Assembly (NCBI RefSeq): GCF_003443535.1
Contig: NZ_CP031946.1
Coordinates: 1,364,001-1,428,000, forward strand
Reading direction: 5' to 3'
Source: Ruegeria sp. AD91A
GTDB taxonomy: Bacteria > Pseudomonadota > Alphaproteobacteria > Rhodobacterales > Rhodobacteraceae
Length of the DNA: 64,000 bases
How positions within the stretch are numbered: position 1 is the first letter of the stretch; every line of letters starts with the position of its first letter. Both the position numbers and the translations under genes were made by a program. A model generated the notes under the pieces. That model was given only the letters and a program-made list of their open reading frames with translations, was not told the DNA's origin and did no database searches. This document shows positions 33,834 through 42,387 of this stretch, one piece after another.

Positions 33834-35237
33834 CTACCCCGCAAGCGATGGCAAGTAGAGAACAATACCCGGGAAAGCCACGAGCGCTGCGATGGTCAGG
33901 GCGTCGGCAATGAAAAAGGGTGTGACACCCTTGAAAACATCCTGAACACTCAGGTCCGGGCGCACACCGGCAACGACAAAGCAGTTCAGCCCAATGGGCG
34001 GTGTAATCAGGCAAAACTCAGCCATTTTGACCACCAGAATACCAAACCAGATCGCACACATCGGGCCAGACATTCCAAACGCGCTGTCGGCGGCACTGAC
34101 GGTTTCACCACCGTTCAAGGCCATCACCGCCGGATAGACCACGGGCAAGGTCAAAAGCAGCATCCCTATTGCATCCATGAACATGCCCAACACCGCGTAA
34201 GCCAGTAGAATGCAGATCAGGATCATCATCGGCGACATCTCGAGCCCCGTGATCCAATCCGAGAAGGCACCGGGAAGGTCGGCGAAACCAAGAAACCGCA
34301 CATAGATCAGAACGCCCCAGATAATCGAAAAGATCATTGCTGTCAGCTTGGCGGTTTCCAACAGCGCGGATTTGAACTCGGTCCAGCGCATTCCGTGGAA
34401 CAGAGCGAAACAGAATACGATGAAGGCGCCAATGGCACCGCCTTCTGTCGGTGTACCCCACGCCTTTTCACCAAACGGGTTGTAGACAAAGCAGATGATA
34501 ATCAGGATGACGGCGACAATCGGGAAGGCACCGGGAAGTGCGGCAAAACGCTGTTTCCAGGTAAACCCCGTGACCGATGGGCCAACGGATTTGAAAATCA
34601 CGGCAATCCCAACGATCAGCAGACCATAAACGATTGCGGAAAACGCGCCCGGAATAAAACCCGCCAAAAGCAGTTTGCCGACATCCTGCTCGACGATGAT
34701 CGCGTAGATCACCAGAATGGCCGAAGGTGGAATCAGGGATGCCAGCGTCCCGCCCGCGGCAACCACACCGGCTGCAAAGCGTTTGTTGTAGCCGACCTTC
34801 AGCATTTCCGGAATCGCGATGCGGGCAAAGACGGCGGACGTCGCAACCGAAGCACCGGACACCGCAGCGAAGCCGGCAGTGGCGAAAACGGTCGACACTG
34901 CCAACCCTCCAGGAACCCATGCGACCCAGCGTTTTGCTGCCTCGAACAAGGCGCGGGTAAGTCCCGCATAATAAGCCAGATATCCAATCAGGATAAAGGT
35001 CGGGATCAGGCTGAGAGTGTGGGACGCGACCTTGGAATGTGGCACCTGCCCTGCGGTTTTGACCGCCACTGTCAGCGCCTTGCCAAACCGGTTCGGGTCG
35101 TAGCCGAACTTGGCCCAGAAAATCCAAACCAGCCCGATAAGCCCTGCCAAACCTGCTGCGAACGCAACCCGCATGCCCACCACGACCAGGACCAGAAGGA
35201 CGCCTGTGACCCAGAGGCCAATCTCAATCGTGTCCAT
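33834..35237 (-). CDS. TRAP transporter large permease (DctM)
   Basis: This is a 467-residue inner-membrane protein with about 12 helices, the DctM/YiaN component that carries substrate with sodium. Family segments include the ASLIPPSAILVIYAIIVEQ helix, the repeated GxxxG-rich helices, and a C-terminal EFCLITPPIGLNCFVVAGV. It follows the small permease gene with a 3-base gap, completing the P-Q-M operon. The substrate (often a C4-dicarboxylate, keto acid, or other organic acid) cannot be assigned from the sequence. Confidence 0.95.
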   Translation of the reverse strand: MDTIEIGLWVTGVLLVLVVVGMRVAFAAGLAGLIGLVWIFWAKFGYDPNRFGKALTVAVKTAGQVPHSKVASHTLSLIPTFILIGYLAYYAGLTRALFEAAKRWVAWVPGGLAVSTVFATAGFAAVSGASVATSAVFARIAIPEMLKVGYNKRFAAGVVAAGGTLASLIPPSAILVIYAIIVEQDVGKLLLAGFIPGAFSAIVYGLLIVGIAVIFKSVGPSVTGFTWKQRFAALPGAFPIVAVILIIICFVYNPFGEKAWGTPTEGGAIGAFIVFCFALFHGMRWTEFKSALLETAKLTAMIFSIIWGVLIYVRFLGFADLPGAFSDWITGLEMSPMMILICILLAYAVLGMFMDAIGMLLLTLPVVYPAVMALNGGETVSAADSAFGMSGPMCAIWFGILVVKMAEFCLITPPIGLNCFVVAGVRPDLSVQDVFKGVTPFFIADALTIAALVAFPGIVLYLPSLAG

Positions 35238-35240
35238 GTA

Positions 35241-35870
35241 TCAGTCCTGCCCTTCGAACTGTTCGGCCTCTGCCGCTGCCTGCGCCGCTGCATCCTGTAT
35301 CAATGGAACTGCCGCCGGAGCGTCCAGATCCAGCCAGAAGGCCCGACCATACCCCCAGACCTGTAGCGCAAGGCGCAGGCAGAGAACGGAAAATGCAACG
35401 GGTGCCAGCAGCTTGGCCGGCCACAAGGGTATGCCGATGTCGATCGAACTGTCCCGGCTCCACATTGGCGCGCCGAAATCAAACGATCGGTCGAAATGAG
35501 ACCAACTGCCCCAAACAAGTGCCAGCATCAGGATCAGGATCAGAACCACCGAAAGCAGTTCAAACAGCCACAAAGCTCGTCCGTGCAAGCGGGAAATGAC
35601 GATATCCATCCGGATATGCCCCCCATCGCGCTGAACATATGAAATGCCCAGAAACGCGATGAGCGGCATCGCCTGTTCGATCCAGTCCACATATCCCGGC
35701 AATGGTGCATTCAGAGCGTTACGGCCACTGACGGACACAACCGCCATAACCATCAGTGAAAAAACTGCGAACCCGCTGATCAGCGCCAGAAACCGTTCCA
35801 ACACCAGCAATCGCTGATCCAGCTGGCTCAGACGGCTACCGTCTACCAGAACCGTGGCTTGTCCTGCCAT
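35241..35870 (-). CDS. TRAP transporter small permease (DctQ)
   Basis: This 209-residue protein has four membrane helices and the DctQ motif in the middle (PLIAFLGISYVQRDGGHIRMD), where the charged RDGGHIRMD stretch lies at the cytoplasmic edge. It is somewhat longer than the average DctQ because of an extended loop before the last helix (HFDRSFDFGAPMW) and an acidic, alanine-rich C-terminal tail. It sits between the binding protein (57 bases upstream) and the large permease. Confidence 0.92.
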   Translation of the reverse strand: MAGQATVLVDGSRLSQLDQRLLVLERFLALISGFAVFSLMVMAVVSVSGRNALNAPLPGYVDWIEQAMPLIAFLGISYVQRDGGHIRMDIVISRLHGRALWLFELLSVVLILILMLALVWGSWSHFDRSFDFGAPMWSRDSSIDIGIPLWPAKLLAPVAFSVLCLRLALQVWGYGRAFWLDLDAPAAVPLIQDAAAQAAAEAEQFEGQD

Positions 35871-35927
35871 TCCGATGTTTCCCTATTGTTTGTTACCGGG
35901 TGCCCTGAAGGCACCCGGCTTTGACAG

Positions 35928-36944
35928 TCAGTTGCCGCCGCGCTGTTGCTTAAGCGTCATCTGGACGAGATCATATAGATCCTGCGCTGGCAGGCCCTGT
36001 TCCGTCATGTCCGCAATCCATTTTTCACGGATCGGATCAGCCGCCTTCGTGCGGAACTCTTCAATTACGGCGTCGTCTATCATTACCTTCTGGACACCCT
36101 TTTCTTCCAGGACACCGTCCCATTGCTCAAGCAGGCCGCCGTAATTCGCCAGGTAATGGTCGATCGCTTCATCAATCGAGCTGTCCAGAACTTCACGGTG
36201 CTCGGCTGGCAGCGCCTCGTAGGCATCAATGTTGACGACAACCGGGCAGTTCACAGTTCCCGGATTCAGGTTCGCGGTCCACCAGTCAGCTTCGTTTATC
36301 GTCCCGAACGAAAGGTGCGCGTGCTGTGCAAAGGCCACGGTGTCGACAACACCCGATTCCATCGCATTAAAGGCTTCTGTCGCCGGAACCGATGTTGGCA
36401 CTCCTCCGACCGCCTCAAAGGCCTGACCAAGGCCACCGGTCGCCCGGACCCGCATTCCGTCAAATTCAGCCAGTTCATCCCGCGGCTCGCCGGTACCGAC
36501 AAGGTTATACTGCGGCATTGGCGAAGTCATGATGATGCGGGCATTCCATTGTGCCATCTCATCCTTGACCGCCGGATGGTCATAAACTGCATGGCTGACC
36601 GCAACTTCTTCCTGCAGGTTGTTCACACCCAGAAACGGCAGCTCCAATACGGTGATCGCCCGGTTCTTGTCACGGTGATAGCCGGCACAGAACTGAGCCA
36701 TCTCGAAGGCACCGATTTCGATCCCATCCAAGTTTTCCTTGGGTTTGGACAGGCCACCATAGCTGACATTGATGGTAAATTCGCCACCGGTTTTTTCGCT
36801 GACCAATTCGGCCAGCTTCTCCACATGTTCTGTAAAGGCGCGGCGCTTGCCCCAGACGGACGCGTTCCATTCTGTTGCGGCGGCTTCGGTTACAAAAGCA
36901 ACGCCAAGGGCGGCGACTGCGGCACCGCTCAACATCTTTTTCAT
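35928..36944 (-). CDS. TRAP transporter substrate-binding protein (DctP)
   Basis: This 338-residue periplasmic receptor has a signal peptide of about 24 residues (MKKMLSGAAVAALGVAFV ... AAA). The mature part shows the DctP fold features: an N-terminal strand-helix pair, the domain-linking helix region GLGQAFEAVGGVPTSVPATE with the arginine just before it (MRVRATGG) that normally grips the substrate carboxylate, and FNAMESGVVDTVAF. The start at 36944 has GGGAGA at correct spacing; five upstream codons are probably untranslated. First gene of the P-Q-M operon. Confidence 0.93.
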   Translation of the reverse strand: MKKMLSGAAVAALGVAFVTEAAATEWNASVWGKRRAFTEHVEKLAELVSEKTGGEFTINVSYGGLSKPKENLDGIEIGAFEMAQFCAGYHRDKNRAITVLELPFLGVNNLQEEVAVSHAVYDHPAVKDEMAQWNARIIMTSPMPQYNLVGTGEPRDELAEFDGMRVRATGGLGQAFEAVGGVPTSVPATEAFNAMESGVVDTVAFAQHAHLSFGTINEADWWTANLNPGTVNCPVVVNIDAYEALPAEHREVLDSSIDEAIDHYLANYGGLLEQWDGVLEEKGVQKVMIDDAVIEEFRTKAADPIREKWIADMTEQGLPAQDLYDLVQMTLKQQRGGN

Positions 36945-37371
36945 AGTTTTGTCTCCCATTGGTGCGCCCCCTACCGAGGCGCTTGTCGATCAAGCTAGCG
37001 CCAACATTCGATTGTGCCAACCCTGTCCGGGATTTGCGCATTTATCAGAAGAAGCCCCATAAAGTGACAAGAAGACCGGCAGTTCTAAGATTACCAATCC
37101 TTGCCCACGCTTTCGACATGCCGGGCACGAAAAGTTAATAACACCTAAATTATTGATTTGATTTAGTATTTCAGAATTATTTTGACTTTCTTTACTAAAC
37201 ACTTGAAGTAATTAAAATTTCTTTACAAAAAAAACCAAGGATTACACCAATTTATTTATTTATTTTCACAACGCGTTAATATTCAAACTTGGGGAGGAAC
37301 GGGATCGACATTGCCCAAATGACCGGCAAAGATTCCACAAGCAATCCAGTCCAGAGGGAGGAGCCTCAAAG
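36945..37371. other. Divergent promoter region between TRAP operon and acs, with AT-rich patch
   Basis: These 427 bases hold no gene. The stretch from about 37130 to 37290 is strikingly rich in A and T compared with all neighbouring DNA and includes runs such as ATTTATTTATTTATTTT. A 7-base inverted repeat TTTAGTA / TACTAAA (37162-37168 and 37193-37199) lies within it. The acs leader is long and ends with a good GGGAGGAG ribosome binding site. The patch is probably an activator-dependent promoter or a nucleoid-protein site controlling acs; no exact known operator was recognised. Confidence 0.7.
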
Positions 37372-39336
37372 ATGACCACCGCTGCCCAGGCAGATGCCAA
37401 GACTTATCCGCCATCCGCAGAAACCGTCGCTCGTGCGCATGTCGACGCCGCAAAGTATGCCGACATGTATGCAGCCTCAATCAGCAACCCCGACGCGTTC
37501 TGGGGCGAGCAAGGCAAGCGCATCGACTGGATCAAACCCTTCACCCAGGTCAAGGACGTCAGTTACGATTTTGGCTCGGTCAAGATCAACTGGTATGCTG
37601 ATGGCACGTTGAATGTTTCGGCCAACTGCCTGGATCGCCATCTGAAAACCCGCGGCGACCAAACCGCGATCATCTGGGAACCAGATGATCCAAATGACCC
37701 GGCTCAGCATATCTCGTATGCGGAATTGCATCGCCGCACCTGCCGGATGGCCAATATTCTGGAATCTCTGGGCGTGCGCAAGGGCGATCGCGTCGTCATC
37801 TATCTGCCGATGATCCCTGAGGCCGCTTATGCCATGTTGGCCTGTGCACGGATCGGCGCAATTCACTCCATCGTTTTCGCGGGCTTCTCGCCCGACGCTC
37901 TGGCCGCACGGATCAACGGTTGCGACGCCAAGGTTGTGATCACCGCAGATGAGGCCCCGCGCGGAGGTCGCAAAACGCCATTGAAGTCCAACGCAGACGC
38001 GGCGTTGCTGCACTGCAAGGACACGGTGAAATGCCTTGTGGTCAAGCGCACTGGCGGTCAGACCACCTGGATCAACGGTCGCGACTATGACTACAACGAA
38101 ATGGCACTTGAGGCGGACGACTACTGCGCCCCTGCCGAGATGAGCGCCGAAGATCCGTTGTTCATTCTGTACACGTCAGGTTCGACCGGTCAGCCCAAGG
38201 GCGTTGTGCACACCACCGGCGGCTATCTGGTCTATGCCGCGATGACACATGAGATCACCTTCGATTACCACGAAGGCGACGTGTATTGGTGCACTGCGGA
38301 CGTGGGTTGGGTGACTGGCCACAGCTATATCGTATATGGGCCGCTGGCCAATGGTGCGACCACGCTGATGTTTGAAGGTGTGCCGACCTTCCCGGATGCC
38401 TCGCGCTTCTGGCAGGTTTGCGAAAAGCACAAGGTGAACCAATTCTATACCGCACCCACCGCGTTGCGCGCGCTCATGGGGCAAGGCAACGAATGGGTCG
38501 AGAAATGCGATCTGAGCGATCTTCGCATTCTGGGCACCGTAGGTGAACCGATCAATCCCGAGGCGTGGAACTGGTACAACGACGTTGTCGGCAAAGGCAA
38601 ATGCCCTATCGTGGACACCTGGTGGCAGACTGAAACCGGTGGTCACCTGATGACCCCACTGCCCGGCGCACATGCGATGAAGCCAGGCTCGGCCATGAAG
38701 CCGTTCTTTGGCATCGAACCGGTAGTTCTGGACCCGCAATCCGGCGTCGAGATCGAAGGCAACGGTGTCGAGGGCGTGCTGTGCATCAAAGACAGCTGGC
38801 CAGGTCAGATGCGCACTGTCTGGGGTGATCATGAGCGGTTCGAGAAAACCTATTTCTCGGATTATAAAGGCTACTACTTCACGGGTGATGGATGCCGTCG
38901 CGACGGAGATGGCGACTACTGGATCACGGGCCGCGTGGATGACGTAATCAACGTATCCGGTCACCGCATGGGCACAGCCGAAGTGGAAAGCGCGCTGGTT
39001 GCACATGCTGCTGTGGCTGAGGCTGCTGTGGTTGGATATCCTCATGAAATCAAAGGGCAAGGCATCTATTGCTACGTCACCTTGATGAATGATCGCGAGC
39101 CCTCGGACGAGCTGATGAAAGAGCTGCGCACATGGGTCCGCACTGAAATCGGCCCAATTGCGTCCCCGGATGTGATCCAATGGGCACCCGGCCTGCCGAA
39201 AACGCGCTCGGGCAAGATCATGCGCCGTATCCTGCGCAAGATTGCCGAGAACGATTTCGGATCGTTGGGCGACACTTCGACACTGGCAGATCCGTCGGTG
39301 GTCGAAGACCTGATCGAAAACCGTGCGAACAAGTGA
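37372..39336 (+). CDS. acs: Acetate-CoA ligase (AMP-forming)
   Basis: This 654-residue enzyme activates acetate to acetyl-CoA through acetyl-AMP, releasing AMP and pyrophosphate. Key motifs are all present: the phosphate-binding loop [18 protein letters not shown], the adenine/acetate pocket [17 protein letters not shown], the hinge region around [18 protein letters not shown], and the C-terminal catalytic lysine in [13 protein letters not shown], which is also the usual site of inhibitory acetylation. The gene stands next to adenylate kinase (which removes the AMP) and a sodium-coupled symporter pair, forming an acetate uptake and activation cluster. Confidence 0.97.
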   Translation: MTTAAQADAKTYPPSAETVARAHVDAAKYADMYAASISNPDAFWGEQGKRIDWIKPFTQVKDVSYDFGSVKINWYADGTLNVSANCLDRHLKTRGDQTAIIWEPDDPNDPAQHISYAELHRRTCRMANILESLGVRKGDRVVIYLPMIPEAAYAMLACARIGAIHSIVFAGFSPDALAARINGCDAKVVITADEAPRGGRKTPLKSNADAALLHCKDTVKCLVVKRTGGQTTWINGRDYDYNEMALEADDYCAPAEMSAEDPLFILYTSGSTGQPKGVVHTTGGYLVYAAMTHEITFDYHEGDVYWCTADVGWVTGHSYIVYGPLANGATTLMFEGVPTFPDASRFWQVCEKHKVNQFYTAPTALRALMGQGNEWVEKCDLSDLRILGTVGEPINPEAWNWYNDVVGKGKCPIVDTWWQTETGGHLMTPLPGAHAMKPGSAMKPFFGIEPVVLDPQSGVEIEGNGVEGVLCIKDSWPGQMRTVWGDHERFEKTYFSDYKGYYFTGDGCRRDGDGDYWITGRVDDVINVSGHRMGTAEVESALVAHAAVAEAAVVGYPHEIKGQGIYCYVTLMNDREPSDELMKELRTWVRTEIGPIASPDVIQWAPGLPKTRSGKIMRRILRKIAENDFGSLGDTSTLADPSVVEDLIENRANK

Positions 39337-39343
39337 GGATGTG

Positions 39344-40027
39344 ATGGACGCTGCCACGATCACCACACCCGCCGTTCTCATCCTTCTCGGCCCTCCCGGA
39401 GCCGGGAAGGGTACGCAAGCCCGCATGCTGGAAGAGAAATTCGGTCTTGTACAACTCAGCACGGGTGACCTGCTGCGCGAAGCGGTCGCGGCCGGAACCG
39501 AAGCCGGCAAAGCGGCAAAAGCGGTAATGGAAGCCGGCGACCTGGTCAGCGACGAGATCGTCATCGCAATCCTGCGGGACCGTATGGCTCAGCCGGATTG
39601 CGCCAAGGGCGTCATTCTGGACGGCTTCCCGCGCACGACGGTTCAGGCCGAAGCGCTGGACGGTCTGCTGGCATCGAACAACCAGAAGATCGACGCTGCG
39701 ATCAGCCTTGAGGTGGAAGACGCAGAAATGGTGATCCGTATTTCGGGCCGCTACACCTGCGCTGGCTGTGGTGAAGGTTACCACGACCAGTTCAAGACGC
39801 CTGCCGAAGAGGGCAAATGCGACAAGTGTGGCCATACCGAATTCAAGCGCCGTGCGGATGACAATGCCGAAACGGTGGCTTCGCGTCTTGCAGCGTACCA
39901 TGAGCAGACCGCGCCACTGATCACCTACTATGACGGTCAGGGCGTGCTTCAGCGCACAAACGCCATGGGTAAAATCGAAGACATTGCCAATGATCTTGAA
40001 GGTATCGTCGGCGAAGCAATGAACTAG
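39344..40027 (+). CDS. adk: Adenylate kinase (zinc LID type)
   Basis: This 227-residue enzyme interconverts AMP, ADP and ATP. The P-loop GPPGAGKGT is at residues 16-24; the AMP-binding segment LSTGDLLREAV and the DGFPRT motif follow. The LID domain has four cysteines (CAGCGEGYHDQF and CDKCGHTEF), the zinc-binding form. The ATG at 39344 has a GAGG site and was preferred over an in-frame GTG that overlaps acs. It is 7 bases downstream of the acs stop codon, an arrangement that couples AMP removal to acetate activation. Elsewhere in the genome another adk copy near the ribosomal operon may exist; that cannot be checked here. Confidence 0.95.
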   Translation: MDAATITTPAVLILLGPPGAGKGTQARMLEEKFGLVQLSTGDLLREAVAAGTEAGKAAKAVMEAGDLVSDEIVIAILRDRMAQPDCAKGVILDGFPRTTVQAEALDGLLASNNQKIDAAISLEVEDAEMVIRISGRYTCAGCGEGYHDQFKTPAEEGKCDKCGHTEFKRRADDNAETVASRLAAYHEQTAPLITYYDGQGVLQRTNAMGKIEDIANDLEGIVGEAMN

Positions 40028-40207
40028 GGGGTGGAGAAGAGCCGCAAGGCTTTGATCCCAAACAGAATACTTCATTGAACCGCTTTGGCGGTCTGGTGGA
40101 GTTTTGCCTGACGCCACGTGGTGTTTGGCACAAGTGAGAAACGGCCCGACGCACTGGAGGACTTGGGCACTGGGCCGTCCAACGAGGAAGCGAAGGAGGA
40201 ACCCGCA

Positions 40208-40489
40208 ATGGCGGATCAATCTACCAACTCCGCGCAGACTGCCGAGTCCGATAAGGGCTATTGGCAGGCCAACCTGCGCCTCATCTACATCAGCCTCGCA
40301 ATCTGGGCGCTGGTGTCATTTGGATTCGGCATTCTGCTGCGTCCGATGCTGTCGGGGATCGCCGTAGGCGGGACCGATCTGGGCTTTTGGTTCGCACAAC
40401 AGGGATCGATTCTGGTCTTTCTGGTGCTGATCTTCAACTACGCCTGGCGCATGAACAAGCTAGACGCCGAATACGGTGTTGAGGAGTAA
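40208..40489 (+). CDS. Symporter small subunit, DUF4212
   Basis: This 93-residue protein has two membrane helices (about residues 28-50 and 62-84) and the DUF4212 pattern (YWQANLRLIYISLAIWALVSFG; then FWFAQQGSILVFLVLIFNYAW, each partly conserved). It is the small partner always encoded before VC_2705-type sodium:solute symporters, in this case 5 bases upstream. The ATG at 40208 has AAGGAGGA at ideal spacing; thirty more in-frame codons upstream are hydrophilic and unlike the family. The 180-base leader has several short hairpins, such as an ACGGCCC / GGGCCGT pair. Confidence 0.92.
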   Translation: MADQSTNSAQTAESDKGYWQANLRLIYISLAIWALVSFGFGILLRPMLSGIAVGGTDLGFWFAQQGSILVFLVLIFNYAWRMNKLDAEYGVEE

Positions 40490-40494
40490 ACCCC

Positions 40495-42279
40495 ATGGAT
40501 CAGTTTACCATCAACCTGCTGTTTGTTGGCGCATCCTTCGCGCTGTACATCGGCATCGCGATCTGGGCCCGAGCTGGGTCCACATCTGAATTTTACGCTG
40601 CGGGTCGCGGCATCCATCCTGTCACCAACGGTATGGCAACGGCGGCGGACTGGATGTCTGCGGCTTCGTTCATCTCGATGGCGGGTCTGATTGCCTTCAC
40701 CGGCTACGACAACAGCTCGTTCCTGATGGGCTGGACCGGTGGTTACGTGTTGCTGGCTCTGCTGCTTGCACCCTATCTGCGCAAATTCGGCAAGTACACC
40801 GTGTCCGAGTTCATCGGCGACCGCTTCTACAGCCAGACCGCGCGCATCGTTGCGGTGATCTGTTTGATCGTTGCTTCGGTGACATACGTGATTGGTCAGA
40901 TGACCGGCGTTGGCGTGGCCTTTGGTCGCTTCCTCGAAGTGTCGAACACATCCGGCCTGCTGATCGGTGCAGCCGTGGTATTCGCTTATGCAGTGTTTGG
41001 CGGAATGAAGGGCGTGACCTACACTCAGGTCGCTCAGTACTGCGTGCTGATTACCGCCTACACCATCCCCGCGATCTTCATCTCGCTGCAGCTGACCGGC
41101 ACGCCGGTTCCGGCGCTGGGTCTGTTTGGCGACACCGCCAGCGGAGAACCCCTGCTGACCAAGCTGGACGCCATCGTAACCGAGCTGGGCTTCAATGAAT
41201 ACACGGCCCACCACTCGAACACACTGAACATGGTGCTGTTCACCCTGTCGCTGATGATCGGTACTGCGGGTCTGCCGCACGTCATCATGCGCTTCTTCAC
41301 CGTTCCCAAAGTTGCTGACGCACGTTGGTCTGCTGGCTGGGCGCTGGTTTTCATCGCTCTGCTGTATCTGACTGCCCCTGCGGTTGGTGCCATGGCGCGT
41401 CTGAACATCAGTGACATGATGTGGCCCAATGGTGGCATCGAAGGCGGCGCGGTTTCTGTTGAACAAATCGACAATGACGCACGCTATGACTGGATGGCCA
41501 CCTGGCAGAAAACCGGTCTGCTGGACTGGGAAGACAAGAACGGCGACGGCAAGATTCAGTACTACAATGACAAGTCTGAATCGATGCAGGCACTGGCAGA
41601 AGAAAAAGGCTGGGTCGGAAACGAGCTGACCAAGTTCAACCGTGACATCCTGGTTCTGGCCAACCCCGAAATCGCCAACCTTCCGGGTTGGGTAATCGGT
41701 CTGGTCGCGGCTGGTGGTCTTGCGGCTGCCCTGTCAACCGCTGCGGGTCTGCTGCTGGCAATCTCGTCGGCTGTGTCGCACGACCTTATCAAAGGTGCGA
41801 TCAACCCGCAGATCTCGGAAAAAGGCGAGCTTCTGTCAGCGCGGATCGCAATGGCTGTTGCCATCGTTGTCGCAACCTACCTGGGTCTGAACCCACCGGG
41901 CTTCGCGGCGCAGACAGTGGCGCTTGCGTTTGGTCTGGCGGCGGCTTCGATCTTCCCGGCGCTGATGATGGGGATCTTCTCGACCCGCATCAACAACACC
42001 GGCGCGGTCACAGGCATGCTGGCTGGTCTGACCGTGACACTGGTCTACATCTTCCTGCACAAGGGCTGGCTGTTCATTCCGGGCACCAACTCGTTCACGG
42101 ATGCAGACCCCCTGCTGGGTCCGATCAAGTCGACCTCGTTCGGCGCGATTGGTGCCATGGTAAACTTTGCAACAGCCTACATCATTGCAGGTATGACCAA
42201 AGAAACTCCTCAGGAGATCAAGGATCTGGTCGAAAGCGTACGCATTCCCCGTGGTGCGGGCGCAGCTCAGGATCACTGA
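40495..42279 (+). CDS. Sodium:solute symporter, VC_2705 family (acetate-type)
   Basis: This 594-residue symporter of the SSS family has about 13 helices, related to ActP. The N-terminal segments FYAAGRGIHPVTNGMATAAD and SAASFISMAGLIAFTGYD line the substrate and sodium sites. A long hydrophilic insertion between helices (about residues 310-390, IDNDARYDWMATWQ ... DKNGDGKIQYYNDKSE) contains an EF-hand-like DKNGDGKIQYYND loop. Context (acs, adk) suggests acetate or another short carboxylate. It pairs with the DUF4212 subunit and is followed by a strong terminator, then by genes that often travel with this symporter family. Confidence 0.93.
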   Translation: MDQFTINLLFVGASFALYIGIAIWARAGSTSEFYAAGRGIHPVTNGMATAADWMSAASFISMAGLIAFTGYDNSSFLMGWTGGYVLLALLLAPYLRKFGKYTVSEFIGDRFYSQTARIVAVICLIVASVTYVIGQMTGVGVAFGRFLEVSNTSGLLIGAAVVFAYAVFGGMKGVTYTQVAQYCVLITAYTIPAIFISLQLTGTPVPALGLFGDTASGEPLLTKLDAIVTELGFNEYTAHHSNTLNMVLFTLSLMIGTAGLPHVIMRFFTVPKVADARWSAGWALVFIALLYLTAPAVGAMARLNISDMMWPNGGIEGGAVSVEQIDNDARYDWMATWQKTGLLDWEDKNGDGKIQYYNDKSESMQALAEEKGWVGNELTKFNRDILVLANPEIANLPGWVIGLVAAGGLAAALSTAAGLLLAISSAVSHDLIKGAINPQISEKGELLSARIAMAVAIVVATYLGLNPPGFAAQTVALAFGLAAASIFPALMMGIFSTRINNTGAVTGMLAGLTVTLVYIFLHKGWLFIPGTNSFTDADPLLGPIKSTSFGAIGAMVNFATAYIIAGMTKETPQEIKDLVESVRIPRGAGAAQDH

Positions 42280-42332
42280 GTATGATGCGGTTGTCGGCAC
42301 TTGCCTTCGACCGCGTCTTTCGATCCACTGTT

Positions 42333-42364
42333 CCCGCCCGGCATACCACCGGGCGGGATTTTTT
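42333..42364 (+). terminator. Rho-independent terminator after the symporter
   Basis: A 9-base-pair stem CCCGCCCGG / CCGGGCGGG (42333-42341 with 42349-42357), 7-base loop, followed by ATTTTTT. It lies 54 bases after the symporter stop and just before the cNMP/CBS/nucleotidyltransferase gene, so read-through or a separate promoter is needed for the downstream genes. Confidence 0.9.
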
Positions 42365-42387
42365 AACCAGAATACCGGAGACATCAG

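Noticed and set aside
33702..34208. A 168-codon plus-strand frame at the end of the TRAP operon
   Set aside because: It overlaps the real dctM gene in antisense and reads as low-complexity polar sequence without motifs.
36985..37005. Possible sigma-54 promoter on the minus strand upstream of the TRAP dctP gene
   Set aside because: TGGCAC is present but the -12 element does not match at the required spacing.
38176..39564. A 462-codon open frame on the minus strand opposite acs and the start of adk
   Set aside because: It is antisense to two clearly real enzymes, has no family resemblance, and is explained by the GC-rich third-position bias of the plus-strand genes.
40438..41466. A 342-codon minus-strand frame opposite the sodium symporter
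   Set aside because: Composition rich in His, Arg and Gln without domains is typical of an antisense shadow; the plus-strand symporter is unmistakable.
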